This document shows positions 42,895 to 52,267 of a stretch of DNA of 57,790 nucleotides, piece by piece. Within the stretch, counting starts at the first letter, position 1, and every line of letters begins with the position of its first letter. The position numbers and the translations under genes are program-made. The stretch lies in assembly GCF_028882275.1 (NCBI RefSeq), contig NZ_JARBUT010000030.1, forward strand, positions 1 to 57,790, read 5' to 3'. Origin of the DNA: Nocardiopsis sp. N85. Lineage in GTDB: Bacteria; Actinomycetota; Actinomycetes; Streptosporangiales; Streptosporangiaceae. Under the pieces are notes generated by a model. It saw only the letters and a program-made list of their open reading frames with translations, had not been told where the DNA came from and made no database searches.

Positions 42895-43772
42895 CTGGTG
42901 CGGCCTTTCGACGCAGGAAGCCTGGGGAATCACGCCGGTCGTGGCGTTGAGCCGTGCCCCGGGACCGGTCCGCTGGTGTGCGCGGTCCCGCCGGGACGGC
43001 GGTGCGGGTCCGACACCGTGTGAGAGCGATGGAACGGCGGAGTGACCCACGGGTATCGCGGTTCCGTTCTTCGCTGACCGGCGACGGACCGAAACGTTAG
43101 CAAGACGGAGAGCGAGCACAAGCGCTTTCCGGAAATGTTTATCTCCACCACAAGCACTCTGTGTGATCAGCTTGCGACTTTGGGGAATAGTCGCTGTTCA
43201 AAGAATTAAGCACGACAACACAAAGATATCAATTGAGCACTCTCCGTGTTTTTCGCGCCAGAAAAAGTTAGGAGTAAACCCCACCGGCCAAACGACTAAG
43301 CAACTTCGTTGATTCGTTTTCAGGACACCCCAAGGCGCCACAACCCCTGCGCGGTGAATTCCAATGAATGCGCCCGATATACCTTTCGTCAGAAAAGCCG
43401 GAAAAAGGAAGGTCGGCGCCTCCGCCGCACCCCGGGAGGACACGGCCGCACGCGGACCGCCCCGAAGACCCGAGGCTCCGAAACCCCCGCACCCTCCGAG
43501 GTCACCCGCATGACAAACTGCGCAAAGCATGACAAAAGCCCTAGTCAAGAGCGCGTACCCTGAGCCGACGGATCACCCCGCACTCGGATCCGATCACCTT
43601 GATACTCGGCAAGAGAACACGCATGGCGATAATTCGAATACGATCAGTGATCGTCGGTGGCGGATGGAACGGGATACCCGGCATTCGCACGCACCGGCCA
43701 ACCGGAGACGTGCGACGCGCGTCCTGACTCCCAGGACATGCCCCCGTTTCCCCCGCCCCTCCTGGAGCATGC
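42895..43772. other. Long low-GC intergenic region between chaplin and CapA genes
   Basis: About 880 bp between divergent surface-protein genes. The part 43080-43560 is markedly poorer in GC than the flanks, with A-rich stretches around 43190-43280. Frames across it lack coding bias and ribosome sites. It probably holds long promoter/leader regions for both genes. Confidence 0.6.
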
Positions 43773-44897
43773 ATGCAATCCGTACCCACCCGCACGCGCA
43801 CGGCCCTGCCGATCGGAGCCGCGACGCTCGCCCTCGTGCTCGTCGCCGCCTGTTCCTCGGCCGACGACGACCCGGAACGGCTCCAGGGGGCGTCCGGGGC
43901 CGGCGGCGAGTCCTCCACTCCCCCCTCTCCGAGCGGCGAGCCCGAGGCCGCCTCCGACCCCTTCACCATCGCCTTCGGCGGTGACGTGATGTTCGAGGGC
44001 ATGCTGCGCCCGCGCCTGGAGAACCCGGAGACCGCGCTCGACCCGATCTCCGAGCACCTGTCCGCCGCGGACCTGGCCATGATCAACCTGGAGACCGCGA
44101 TCACCGAGGGCGGCACCCCGGCCCCCGGAAAGCAGTACCTCTTCCGTGCGCCCTCCAGCGCCCTCGACGCCCTGGAGGCGGCCGGCGTGGACGTGGCCAC
44201 CATCGCCAACAACCACGGCATGGACTACGGCGTCGACGGACTCATGGACACCCTCGACAACGGTGCCGCCTCCGAGGTGGCCCTGGTCGGCGGCGGACTC
44301 GACATCGAGGAGGCGTACGCGCCCCACATCGCCGAGGTCAACGGGCAGACCGTCGCCATGTTCGGCGCCACCGACGTGCTCGACGACCACCTCATGGCCG
44401 AGTGGACCCCCGGTGAGGGCAAGCCCGGGATGGCCTCCACCAAGGGCGAGATGAAGCAGCACATGATCGACGCCGTCGCCGAGGCCGCCGCCGAGTACGA
44501 CAACGTCGTGGTGTTCCTGCACTGGGGCCTGGAGGGTGCGCACTGCCCGCTGCCGCACGCGCCCACCCTCGCCCAGGAACTGGTGGACGCCGGCGCGGCG
44601 GCCGTGGTCGGCGGGCACGCGCACGTGCTCTCCCCCGGCGGCTTCCTCGGTGACTCCTACGTGCACTACGGGCTGAGCAACTTCGTGTTCTACAACTTCA
44701 ACGGCCCCACCGCCGAGACCGGCGTGCTCACCCTGACCTTCGACCAGGGCTCGGTCACCCAGGCCGACTGGCTGCCCGCCCAGATCCAGGGCGGCGTCCC
44801 CGTCCCCTACGAGGGTGCGGCCGCCGAGAGCGCCACCCGGACCTGGACGAACATGCGCAACGAGTGCGGCCTGCCGCTGACCGACTCCCCCGCGTGA
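43773..44897 (+). CDS. CapA family lipoprotein (poly-gamma-glutamate-type metallophosphatase fold)
   Basis: 374-aa lipoprotein. The signal ends with lipobox VAACS (Cys near residue 27), then a Ser/Pro linker, then the CapA/metallophosphatase-like domain from about 66. Marks are IAFGGDVMFEGML with the Asp, MINLETAI, ATIANNHGMDYG, VVFLHWGLEG, VVGGHAHVLSP and the terminal VHYGLSNFVFYN. CapA proteins act in poly-glutamate capsule synthesis or similar cell-wall roles; no CapB or CapC is near. GGAG precedes ATG 43773 at 6 nt. Confidence 0.92.
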   Translation: MQSVPTRTRTALPIGAATLALVLVAACSSADDDPERLQGASGAGGESSTPPSPSGEPEAASDPFTIAFGGDVMFEGMLRPRLENPETALDPISEHLSAADLAMINLETAITEGGTPAPGKQYLFRAPSSALDALEAAGVDVATIANNHGMDYGVDGLMDTLDNGAASEVALVGGGLDIEEAYAPHIAEVNGQTVAMFGATDVLDDHLMAEWTPGEGKPGMASTKGEMKQHMIDAVAEAAAEYDNVVVFLHWGLEGAHCPLPHAPTLAQELVDAGAAAVVGGHAHVLSPGGFLGDSYVHYGLSNFVFYNFNGPTAETGVLTLTFDQGSVTQADWLPAQIQGGVPVPYEGAAAESATRTWTNMRNECGLPLTDSPA

Positions 44898-44908
44898 CAG
44901 GACCCCTT

Positions 44909-44942
44909 CCGGTCGTCCACCTCAGCCGATGTGGACGACCGG
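44909..44942. terminator. Bidirectional terminator
   Basis: 12-bp perfect stem CCGGTCGTCCAC / GTGGACGACCGG (44909-44920, 44931-44942), 10-nt loop, between the convergent capA-like and adenosine deaminase genes. Confidence 0.85.
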
Positions 44943-44973
44943 ACCCGTGTCCGGGCGCGGAACGCGCTCCGGA

Positions 44974-46029
44974 TCAGACGAGGGCAGAGGCCGGGACCCC
45001 GTGCCGGGCGGCCACCTCGGCGATCTCCGAGAGCAGTGCGTGCCGGTGCGCCGCCCCCAGGTAGGAGGCGCGAACGCCGTTGGAGGCCAGGCGCACCAGA
45101 TCCGCCGAGGACAGGCCCAGGTGATGGGCGGTGCGGTACTCGTTGGTGAGGTCCGTGCCGAACATGGTGGGGTCGTCGCTGTTCAGGGTCACCAGCAGCC
45201 CGGCGTCGAGCATGGCCGGCAACGGGTGCTCCCCGATCCGCTCCACCGCCCGCGTGCACACGTTGGAGGTGGGGCTGACGTCGATGGGGATCCGCTCGTC
45301 CACCAGGCGCGCCACCAGGTCGTCATCGCGCATGGAGTCGATCCCGTGGCCGATCCGCTCCGCCCCCAGCAGGTCCAAGGCCTCACGGACCCGCTCGGGA
45401 CCCCCGTGCTCACCGGCGTGCGGCAGGCTCGCCAGCCCGGCGGCGCGGGCCCGGCCGAACACGTCGGCGTAGGGGGTGAGGGTGCTCCCGGTCCCGCCCA
45501 CACCGAACCCGACCGTGCTCACCGGGGCGTCGCGCAGCACCGCCTCGATCGTGCGTTCGGCGCTCTCCGGCCCGAAGTCGGTGGGGAAGTCGGGGATCCA
45601 GCGCAACCGGATGCCGTGTTCGCGTTCGGCCTCACGGCGGGCCGCCTCCACACCGTCGAACACCACCCGGGCGGGCACCCCGCGCATGAGGTGGGTGTAG
45701 AGGCTGATGTGCAGCTCGGCATAGCGGACGTTCTGGGCCGCCAGGCTCCGAGCGACCGTGGAGGTGAGGAGGGCGAAGTCCTCCTCCTCGCGCAGGGTCC
45801 CGACCGACGCCAGGTACACCTCGATGAAGTGCGGGAAGTCGGTGAAGGCGTACCAGTCGCGAAGTTCGTCGAGGGTGCCGGGGATCTCCACGACCCCGTG
45901 CCGACGGGCCAGATCGAACAGGGTCTCGGCCGGCATGGAGCCTTCGAGGTGGACGTGCAGCTCCACCTTGGGAAGGTCGCGGATCAGCGCCTCGACGGCG
46001 TCGGGGGCGGGGTTCGGGTGGCTGTTCAT
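44974..46029 (-). CDS. Adenosine deaminase family protein
   Basis: 351-aa TIM-barrel deaminase converting adenosine (or a related purine nucleoside or aminofutalosine) to the inosine form. Visible: KVELHVHLEGSM with two zinc His (about residues 22-34), SLPHAGEHGG (Glu proton donor and His), RIGHGIDS, SPTSNVCT and LNSDDPTMFG with the zinc Asp. Sequence alone does not separate adenosine deaminase from aminodeoxyfutalosine deaminase. No clear ribosome site precedes ATG 46029, so a leaderless transcript is possible. Divergent from a membrane protein gene. Confidence 0.93.
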   Translation of the reverse strand: MNSHPNPAPDAVEALIRDLPKVELHVHLEGSMPAETLFDLARRHGVVEIPGTLDELRDWYAFTDFPHFIEVYLASVGTLREEEDFALLTSTVARSLAAQNVRYAELHISLYTHLMRGVPARVVFDGVEAARREAEREHGIRLRWIPDFPTDFGPESAERTIEAVLRDAPVSTVGFGVGGTGSTLTPYADVFGRARAAGLASLPHAGEHGGPERVREALDLLGAERIGHGIDSMRDDDLVARLVDERIPIDVSPTSNVCTRAVERIGEHPLPAMLDAGLLVTLNSDDPTMFGTDLTNEYRTAHHLGLSSADLVRLASNGVRASYLGAAHRHALLSEIAEVAARHGVPASALV

Positions 46030-46124
46030 GGCGCGAGACTACGGGTGGCCGGCTCCGGTCTCCAAGGGCTTCGGGACGATCTCACGCCTACCCGTCAGAT
46101 GGAGGTGCCGGTACCGTTCGGAGT

Positions 46125-46763
46125 ATGGCCTCCCAGCCGACCCGCGTCCAGTTGCTGATCGCCCGCCACGCACTCCTCATGCGGACCCGCCCGGAGCCGC
46201 GCACCCGTCTGCTCGTGTCGCTGCTCGTGTCGCTGTTCGTCCTGACGGCGATCTACAGCGTGCTGCTGCTCATCGTCTTCTGGCCCGGACGTTCCCTCGT
46301 GGACTGGTTCACGACCGCCGGGTTCCTACTGATCGCCTGGTCGTTGTGCGCGGCGCTGTGGCGAGCGCATCGGGCCGGGCACCGAGCCGAGAGGAGCCAC
46401 CCCCTGCCGCACGACACCGATCCGGTGCGGCCGGCGATCGCCGTGCGCCACGTGCGGAAGCAGGGGAAACCGTCCGGCGACCCCGAGATCGACCGACTGG
46501 GGCGGGCGATGGCCGAGTCGCTCTTGGCCTTCGACCTCACCGGCCTCCTCGGGGTGGTCTTCGGGGTGGTGACGGTGATGTTCGGGACGCTCCTGATCCG
46601 GTACGTTCCGTGGCTGTCGAACCTGCCGCCGGGCGAGATGCTCTCGTACGCCCTACCGCTGTTGTCGCTCCCGGCGCTGACGGGCGCCGCGTTCCTGGCG
46701 GCCCTGTGGCGGCGGCGCCGTATCGGGGCGTTCGTCACCGCCTACGACCGGGGCGCCGCCTGA
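46125..46763 (+). CDS. Hypothetical four-helix membrane protein
   Basis: 212-aa protein with four predicted membrane helices in two pairs (about 28-50, 58-75; 145-165, 178-195) joined by a basic cytoplasmic loop (residues 80-135). Codon bias and length are convincing but no family is recognised. ATG 46125 lies right after a weak GGAG. Confidence 0.65.
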   Translation: MASQPTRVQLLIARHALLMRTRPEPRTRLLVSLLVSLFVLTAIYSVLLLIVFWPGRSLVDWFTTAGFLLIAWSLCAALWRAHRAGHRAERSHPLPHDTDPVRPAIAVRHVRKQGKPSGDPEIDRLGRAMAESLLAFDLTGLLGVVFGVVTVMFGTLLIRYVPWLSNLPPGEMLSYALPLLSLPALTGAAFLAALWRRRRIGAFVTAYDRGAA

Positions 46764-46965
46764 TCCCTCCGCGACCGGCCCCGCTCGCGAAGCCACCGCG
46801 CGCGGGTGCGGTGGGCCCGGGACCGGACGTTCCCCGCCGGCTCCGCCTCGTTCGGCCGCTCGCGTCCCCGTATCCGCCCCGGTCGGCCGGGAACGGGCCG
46901 ATGGACACGGCGGGGGTCCGCCCTCCTCCGGGTTCGCCGGCGTGCGGTGGAGCGGGACCGAAGGA

Positions 46966-46994
46966 CGCCCCGGGCGCACGGTGCGCCCGGGGCG
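46966..46994 (-). terminator. Terminator of the aldehyde dehydrogenase gene
   Basis: 14-bp arms CGCCCCGGGCGCAC (46966-46979) and 46981-46994, practically loopless, so a 12-bp stem with a 5-nt loop in RNA; it begins 8 bp past the stop at 47002. Confidence 0.8.
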
Positions 46995-47001
46995 ACGTGG
47001 G

Positions 47002-48489
47002 TCAGACCGTCGGAGCCGCGCCGTCGACACGACGCGGAACACCCAGCGGGTTGTCATCGCGCAGCGCCTCGGGCAGCAGCGACTGCGGCACCGACTGGTA
47101 GGTCACCGGACGCAGGAACCGCTGGATCGCCGTGGTCCCCACCGACGTGTGCAGCGGCGCGGTCGTCGCCGGGTACGGACCACCGTGGGTCATGGCGTGG
47201 GTGACCGCCACCCCCGTCGGCCATCCGTTCCAGACGACCCGGCCCGCCAACGACGCGCCCAGGGCCAGCAGCGCCGGCGCGATCGCGTCGTCCTCCTCAC
47301 CGTGCACGGTGACGGTGAGCTGACCGTGGAGCACGCCCGCCGCCTCCAGCAACCGACGCTCGTCGGCGTAGGTCACCACGAGCGTGCACGGCCCGAAGCA
47401 CTCCTCCAACAGGGTCTCGGAGTGCTCCAACAGCGAGTCCAGGTCGGTGCGCAACAACGAGGGCGACCAGGCGCCGTCCTCGCCCTCGGCCCCTTGGACC
47501 AGGACCTTCGTGGCCGGGTGGCCGGCCAGGGTGTCCAGCCCTCGGGCGAACCCGTCGGCCACCCGCTCGTTGAGCAGCGGCGCGGCCGCCCGCCCCGCGA
47601 AGTCGGTGACGAGCGCGTCCAACGCGGCGTCCTCCGGGACGAACACCACACCCGGCTTGGTGCAGAACTGTCCCGCTCCGAGGGTCGCGGAGTCGGCGTA
47701 CCCCGAGAGGATGTCCCCCCCGCGCGCCTCCATCGCCGCCCGGGTCACGAAGACCGGGTTCACGCTGCCGAGTTCGCCGTAGAACGGGATCGGGTCCGGA
47801 CGCGACACCGCCAGGTCGAACAGTGCGCGGCCGCCCGGGATCGACCCGGTGAAGCCGACCGCCCGGGTCAGCGGGTGGAGTACCGCGAGGCGCCCCACCT
47901 CGACACCCTCCACCAGGCCGAACACCCCTTCCGGGGCGCCGGCCGCGTCGAGTGCGTCGATGACGATCTCGGTGGTGCGCCGGGCCAGGCGCAGATGCCC
48001 CGGATGGGCCTTGACGATCACCGGGCAGCCGGCGGCCAGGGCCGACGCGGTGTCGCCGCCGGCGGTGGCGAAGGCGAACGGGAAGTTGCTCGCCCCGAAC
48101 ACCACCACCGGACCCAACGGCACCAGCAGACGACGCACGTCCGGACGCGGGGTGCCCCAGTCCGGGTCGGCGGGGTCGATCATGGCCTCCAGGTGGGAGC
48201 CCTCTTCCAGCACGTCGGCGAACAGCCGCAACTGGAAGGTGGTGCGTCCCAGCTCACCCCGGCAGCGGGCCTCCGGATAGTGCGCCTCGGCCTGCGCGAT
48301 GGGGACGAGTTCGTCGGCGGCGGCGTCCAGCGCCTCGGCGACGGCCCGCAGCAGTCGGGCGCGTTCCGCCGGGGGGAGCGCCGCCAGCAGCGGCGCGGCA
48401 GCGGCCGCGCGCTCCATGAGGACGTCGAGTTCCTCGGGCGTGGTGTCCCGCCGGTCCTCGATCGTCGGTTCGGGGGTGTCGGTGGTCAT
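47002..48489 (-). CDS. Alpha-ketoglutaric semialdehyde (2,5-dioxovalerate) dehydrogenase
   Basis: 495-aa NADP+-type aldehyde dehydrogenase that oxidises 2,5-dioxovalerate to 2-oxoglutarate, the last step of non-phosphorylated pentose, glucarate or hydroxyproline breakdown. Marks: VFGASNFPFAFATAGGDTAS, cofactor site VKAHPGHL, GFTGSIPGG, the catalytic Glu in YGELGSVNPVFV, the nucleophile Cys in GAGQFCTKPG and the closing THGGPYPATT. These agree with the KGSADH branch. ATG 48489 has GGAGG 7 nt upstream. Divergent from a TetR regulator that may control it. Confidence 0.93.
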   Translation of the reverse strand: MTTDTPEPTIEDRRDTTPEELDVLMERAAAAAPLLAALPPAERARLLRAVAEALDAAADELVPIAQAEAHYPEARCRGELGRTTFQLRLFADVLEEGSHLEAMIDPADPDWGTPRPDVRRLLVPLGPVVVFGASNFPFAFATAGGDTASALAAGCPVIVKAHPGHLRLARRTTEIVIDALDAAGAPEGVFGLVEGVEVGRLAVLHPLTRAVGFTGSIPGGRALFDLAVSRPDPIPFYGELGSVNPVFVTRAAMEARGGDILSGYADSATLGAGQFCTKPGVVFVPEDAALDALVTDFAGRAAAPLLNERVADGFARGLDTLAGHPATKVLVQGAEGEDGAWSPSLLRTDLDSLLEHSETLLEECFGPCTLVVTYADERRLLEAAGVLHGQLTVTVHGEEDDAIAPALLALGASLAGRVVWNGWPTGVAVTHAMTHGGPYPATTAPLHTSVGTTAIQRFLRPVTYQSVPQSLLPEALRDDNPLGVPRRVDGAAPTV

Positions 48490-48597
48490 GGCTCAACCTC
48501 CAAGAGGGATGGGTTCGAGGCCTCGGGCACGCTCCCACCATCCCATGACGGAACCTTCACCGGTGACGCGGAAGGAAGAATCCGCAGAACGAAACTG

Positions 48598-48628
48598 GAA
48601 TTTCCCCGGAACCAGGTGATTCCGGAAC
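48598..48628. promoter_or_regulatory. Candidate operator between ALDH and TetR genes
   Basis: GGAAT (48598) and ATTCC (48620) form an inverted repeat, with embedded TTCCCCGGAA and TTCCGGAA elements, 16 bp before the TetR start. The arms are short, so it is only a candidate. Confidence 0.4.
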
Positions 48629-48643
48629 GGCATCATAGGTGAG

Positions 48644-49405
48644 GTGACGACTAATTCCCGAAGCTCAACGCCCCCGCGGTCGCGGAGGACCCCCGCAGGC
48701 AAGAACGGGTCCGGTCACGCATCGCACGAGAGCCGCGGGACGACCCGCGCCTCCGCGGACGAGCTCGCCTTCGCCCAGGCACCGCTCCGTCGGCTCCCCG
48801 CCCAACAACGCAGCATGCTCCGTGTCCAGCGCATGCTGGACTGCTGTGCCGAGATCCTCGACGAGGTCGGCTACGACAACCTCTCCACCACCCGGATCGC
48901 CGAGCGCGCGGGCGTGGCCATCGGTTCGGTGTACCAGTTCTTCCCGGACAAGAAGGCCATCACCCAGGCACTCGGCCTGCGTTTCCTCGACCAGTTCGGG
49001 GCCCGCATCACCGAGCGGCTGGCCGGCACCTCGTTCACGCACTGGACCGCGGCGGTCGACACCATCGTCGACGAGTACATCGACATGCACCGCAACGTGC
49101 CGGGCTTTCGCAGCCTGCACTTCGGTGACATCGTCGACCCGCGACTGCTCAACGGCGGCACCGACAACAACCGGGTCATCTCGATCCGACTGCGCAAGAT
49201 CGTCGTGTCCGTGTCGGGCGTCCCCGACAGCGACGAACTCGACCGGGCGATCCACGTGGCCGTCGAGTCGGCCGACGCGGTGCTCAAACTGGCGTTCCGC
49301 GACGACCCCGAGGGCGATCCCGATCTCATCAACGAGGCGAAGCGGGTGGTGAGCAGTTACCTCACCGACTTCTCCCGACGCACCGAAGGCGAGGCCCGGT
49401 GGTAG
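48644..49405 (+). CDS. TetR family transcriptional regulator
   Basis: 253-aa TetR-type repressor. A 45-residue basic, disordered extension precedes the helix-turn-helix at about 60-110 (YDNLSTTRIAERAGVAIGSV, YQFFPDKKAI); the C-terminal helical domain resembles the group with a TetR_C_17-like end. GTG 48644 lies just after AGGTGAG; a later start is possible because the extension is not conserved. Followed with a 7-bp overlap by an alpha/beta hydrolase-fold gene. It probably controls the divergent aldehyde dehydrogenase and its own operon. Confidence 0.88.
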   Translation: MTTNSRSSTPPRSRRTPAGKNGSGHASHESRGTTRASADELAFAQAPLRRLPAQQRSMLRVQRMLDCCAEILDEVGYDNLSTTRIAERAGVAIGSVYQFFPDKKAITQALGLRFLDQFGARITERLAGTSFTHWTAAVDTIVDEYIDMHRNVPGFRSLHFGDIVDPRLLNGGTDNNRVISIRLRKIVVSVSGVPDSDELDRAIHVAVESADAVLKLAFRDDPEGDPDLINEAKRVVSSYLTDFSRRTEGEARW

Positions 49406-50475
49406 ACGACAGAGACGACACCGCCCCCGGGGCGGCCCCCACGGCCTTGCGGACCGCCGGCCCCGTCACCGGGACCGCGGCGGGGATCCCCTTCCTGGCC
49501 CTGCCCCCCGCCACCGGACCCCACCCCGCGCCACTCGTCCTGGGCCTGCACGCGTTCGAGCCGCCGCGCGGCGAGTCGGCCCTGGCCGGGACCGTACCCA
49601 TGGCGTCCCTGCCCGCATGGCGGGTCTACCCCGGGTTGCCGCTGTTCGGGGCCCGCCTGCCCGAGGGCGGTGTACGTGAGATCGGCCGACGCGGCGAACA
49701 GGACTACCTGGTCGAGCTGTTCGGCCCGGTGGTCGAGGAGGCCGCCGCCGAACTGCCCCGCCTGGTCGCCGAACTGCGCACCCGGTTCCCCATCACCGAC
49801 GGCCCGATCGGCCTGGTGGGGGTGGGCGCGGGAGCCACGGCCGCCCTGCTGGCCCTCGCCGAGGGCGACCTCGCGGTCGGCGCGGCCGCCGTCGTGAACC
49901 CGGTCGCCGATCCGGCGCCGGTCATCGCCGCCCGGGAACGCCACCACGGCTCCCCCTACGCCTGGAACGACCGCTCCCTCGCGGCCCGCGAACGGTTCGA
50001 CTTCATCGCCCGTGCGGGAGAGGTCGCCCGTGGGCGCACGCCGATGCTCGTCGTCAGCGGCGGCCGGGACGAGGTGGTGCCGCCGGAGCACGGGCGGGGT
50101 CTGCACGAGGCGTTGCGCGCCGCGTTCCTGGGCACGGGACCGGCGGCTTCCGAGGCGCGCGGCGGGCACGGGGGCGTCAGGGGATTCGAGGGCTCCGAAG
50201 GAGAAGGGGGGCGGGACGGGCGAGAGGGTGTACCCGTCTCCCCCGAGGGGACGAACCATGTGCTCCGTCACATCGTGATCCCGGATCTGGCCCACGCCAT
50301 CGGCACCGAGCCGGGACTGGAGCCCGGCCCCCTCACTCCCGCCGGTGTGCTCGTCGACCGCGCCCTGACCGAATGGTTCCACCGGCACGTCACCGCTTCC
50401 GCCCAGGTCCGGGCCGGGGCCGGGGACGGATGGAGCACCGGGGGGAGCCCGCGGGCGTTCGTCCCGTCGCCGTGA
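49399..50475 (+). CDS. Alpha/beta hydrolase-fold protein lacking the Ser nucleophile
   Basis: 358-aa protein with the alpha/beta hydrolase order: an HAFEPPRG strand end (about residue 50), an elbow GLVGVGAGATAAL at about 138-150, an acid-type loop GGRDEVVPPEH and a base-type loop PDLAHAIG. At the elbow the nucleophile position of GxSxG reads Gly, so normal esterase chemistry is doubtful. Residues 255-285 are a Gly/Glu insertion. GTG 49399 overlaps the TetR stop. Substrate or partner unknown. Confidence 0.75.
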   Translation: MVDDRDDTAPGAAPTALRTAGPVTGTAAGIPFLALPPATGPHPAPLVLGLHAFEPPRGESALAGTVPMASLPAWRVYPGLPLFGARLPEGGVREIGRRGEQDYLVELFGPVVEEAAAELPRLVAELRTRFPITDGPIGLVGVGAGATAALLALAEGDLAVGAAAVVNPVADPAPVIAARERHHGSPYAWNDRSLAARERFDFIARAGEVARGRTPMLVVSGGRDEVVPPEHGRGLHEALRAAFLGTGPAASEARGGHGGVRGFEGSEGEGGRDGREGVPVSPEGTNHVLRHIVIPDLAHAIGTEPGLEPGPLTPAGVLVDRALTEWFHRHVTASAQVRAGAGDGWSTGGSPRAFVPSP

Positions 50476-50633
50476 CACGGCGTTCACCGTGTGCACCCCA
50501 CCGCATCTCCGGCCGTCCCCTTAACGGACGCCACCGCGACAGTCGGTGCGCGTTCCATGGGATCATCCAGGGGCGACCGCACCCCAGCGGTCCGCCTGAC
50601 CGTTTCGACTCATCCTTCAGGAGGGCGAACCAC

Positions 50634-51257
50634 GTGACGGAACCGGCACCGGTCTTTGCCAGCGGGGTCGACAACGAGCGGTTGAGCGCACAGCTCCGCT
50701 TCCTTCTGGAGGTGGACAAACTCAAGCGCATCCTGCGGCAGAACCTACTGGTGGACGGATCCCGCAGGGAGAACGCGGCCGAGCACTCCTGGCATCTGGC
50801 GCTGAGCGCGCGGACCTTCGCCGAATACGCGCCCGAGGGCACCGACATCGACAAGGTCGTCGAGATGCTGGTGCTCCACGACATCGTCGAGATCGACGCG
50901 GGCGACACCTTCCTGTTCGACCAGACCGACTCCGCGACCCGGGCCGCGCGCGACCGCGCCGCCGCCGACCGCATCTTCCCCCTGCTCCCCGAGGACCAGG
51001 CCGAACGGGCCCGGACCCTGTGGGAGGAGTTCGAGACCCGGTCCACCCCGGAGGCCCGTTTCGCCCGGGCCGTGAACCGGTTGTCGCCGATGCTGGCCAA
51101 CTGGCACAACGAGGGCGGCACCTGGGTGCGGTTCGGGATCACCCGGGCCCAGGTCATGGAGAAGGTGAAGGCGATCGCCGAGGGGTCCGAGGCGCTGGGG
51201 GCGTACGCGACCGCGCTCATCGACGACGCCGACCGGCGGGGCTACTTCCGCACCTGA
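50634..51257 (+). CDS. HD domain 5'-deoxynucleotidase-like hydrolase (YfbR/HDDC2 type)
   Basis: 207-aa metal-dependent phosphohydrolase. The HD motif is complete: AAEHSWHLAL (first His, about residue 46), MLVLHDIVEIDAGD (HD pair at about 82-83) and a later Asp in the conserved helix (NRLSPMLANWHNEG region). It matches HDDC2/YfbR-like 5'-nucleotidases that dephosphorylate deoxynucleoside monophosphates. GTG 50634 follows CAGGAGG at 9 nt; the upstream frame is non-conserved. Confidence 0.9.
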   Translation: MTEPAPVFASGVDNERLSAQLRFLLEVDKLKRILRQNLLVDGSRRENAAEHSWHLALSARTFAEYAPEGTDIDKVVEMLVLHDIVEIDAGDTFLFDQTDSATRAARDRAAADRIFPLLPEDQAERARTLWEEFETRSTPEARFARAVNRLSPMLANWHNEGGTWVRFGITRAQVMEKVKAIAEGSEALGAYATALIDDADRRGYFRT

Positions 51258-51347
51258 GCCGGGGAGCCCCCGGGCCGGTGGGACCGCGCCCGGCAGGGCG
51301 GGTACGGAGAGCGCACCGGCGCGGACGCGCGCGGGGGCGCGGGTCGG

Positions 51348-52106
51348 TCAGACCCGACCCATGAGCAGCTGGATCGCGGCGGACAGCCCCACCACGACCA
51401 GGACGACGCGCAGCGCGGCCGCGCTCAGCCGGCGCCCGAACCGGGCGCCCAGGTATCCGCCGACGATCGAGCCCACCGCGATGAGGCCGACCACCGGCCA
51501 GGACGGCGAGGCCAGCACGACGTAGAACACGGCAGCCGTGGCGTTGACGATGCCGGCGAGCAGGTTCTTCAGGGCGTTGAGCCGCTGAAGGTCCTCGTCC
51601 AGGGCCGTTCCGAGGACGCTCATGAGGATGATCCCCTGCGCGGCGGCGAAATAGCCGCCGTAGGTGCCCGTCAGGTAGGCGCCCACCGGGAGCAGGGGGC
51701 CGCCGTCCTCGCGGGCGGGCTTGCGCGACCTGGCCCAGCGGGTGATGCGGGGCTGGAGGACGATGAGCAGGCAGGCCGCGCCGATCATGAACGGCACGAC
51801 CGATTCGAACACCCCGGCGGGCAGGTAGATCAGCAGCAGGGCGCCGGTGATAGCGCCGAAGAGGGACATCGTGCCCAACCGGAGTATCCGGGAGCGCTGG
51901 CCGACCAGTTCCCGACGGTAGGCGATCGCACTGCTGACACTGCCCGGCGCCAGACCGATGCTGTTGGAGATGGTGGCGGTGATCGGCGGGTATCCCAGGG
52001 CCAGGAGTACGGGGAAGGTGAAGAGGGTCCCCGAGCCGGCGATCGAGTTGATCCCACCGGCGGCGATTCCGGCGAGGAGAACGACCGCGGCCTGCCAGAG
52101 TTCCAT
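51348..52106 (-). CDS. TauE/SafE family anion exporter
   Basis: 252-aa protein with seven or eight membrane helices and the TauE/SafE hallmark near helix 1 (GGINSIAGSGTLFTFPVLLA, followed by a N/S-rich NSIGLAPG), repeated in weaker form in the second half (GTYGGYFAAAQGI). Members export sulfite, sulfonates or other organic anions. ATG 52106 has GAAGGA upstream. Monocistronic. Confidence 0.9.
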   Translation of the reverse strand: MELWQAAVVLLAGIAAGGINSIAGSGTLFTFPVLLALGYPPITATISNSIGLAPGSVSSAIAYRRELVGQRSRILRLGTMSLFGAITGALLLIYLPAGVFESVVPFMIGAACLLIVLQPRITRWARSRKPAREDGGPLLPVGAYLTGTYGGYFAAAQGIILMSVLGTALDEDLQRLNALKNLLAGIVNATAAVFYVVLASPSWPVVGLIAVGSIVGGYLGARFGRRLSAAALRVVLVVVGLSAAIQLLMGRV

Positions 52107-52216
52107 GGTCCGTCCTTCGTGCTCCGCCACTCCCCCACCGTCGAGGGCGACAACAGACTACGAGATCGGATGGTCGGATCATCGCCTGGGGGCCGAGTGG
52201 GAACGGGGAACGCGAA

Positions 52217-52246
52217 GGCCCCGGGACGCGGGAGCGCACCGGGGCC
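52217..52246 (-). terminator. Terminator of the SPFH gene
   Basis: 8-bp stem GGCCCCGG / CCGGGGCC (52217-52224, 52239-52246), 14-nt loop, 21 bp past the stop at 52268. Confidence 0.65.
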
Positions 52247-52267
52247 GGGAACGAGCGGAGCGGGGCC

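Noticed and set aside
43198..43548. 116-aa minus-strand frame in the low-GC gap
   Set aside because: No ribosome site, no coding bias, mixed hydrophobic nonsense; AT-richness simply makes frames differ.
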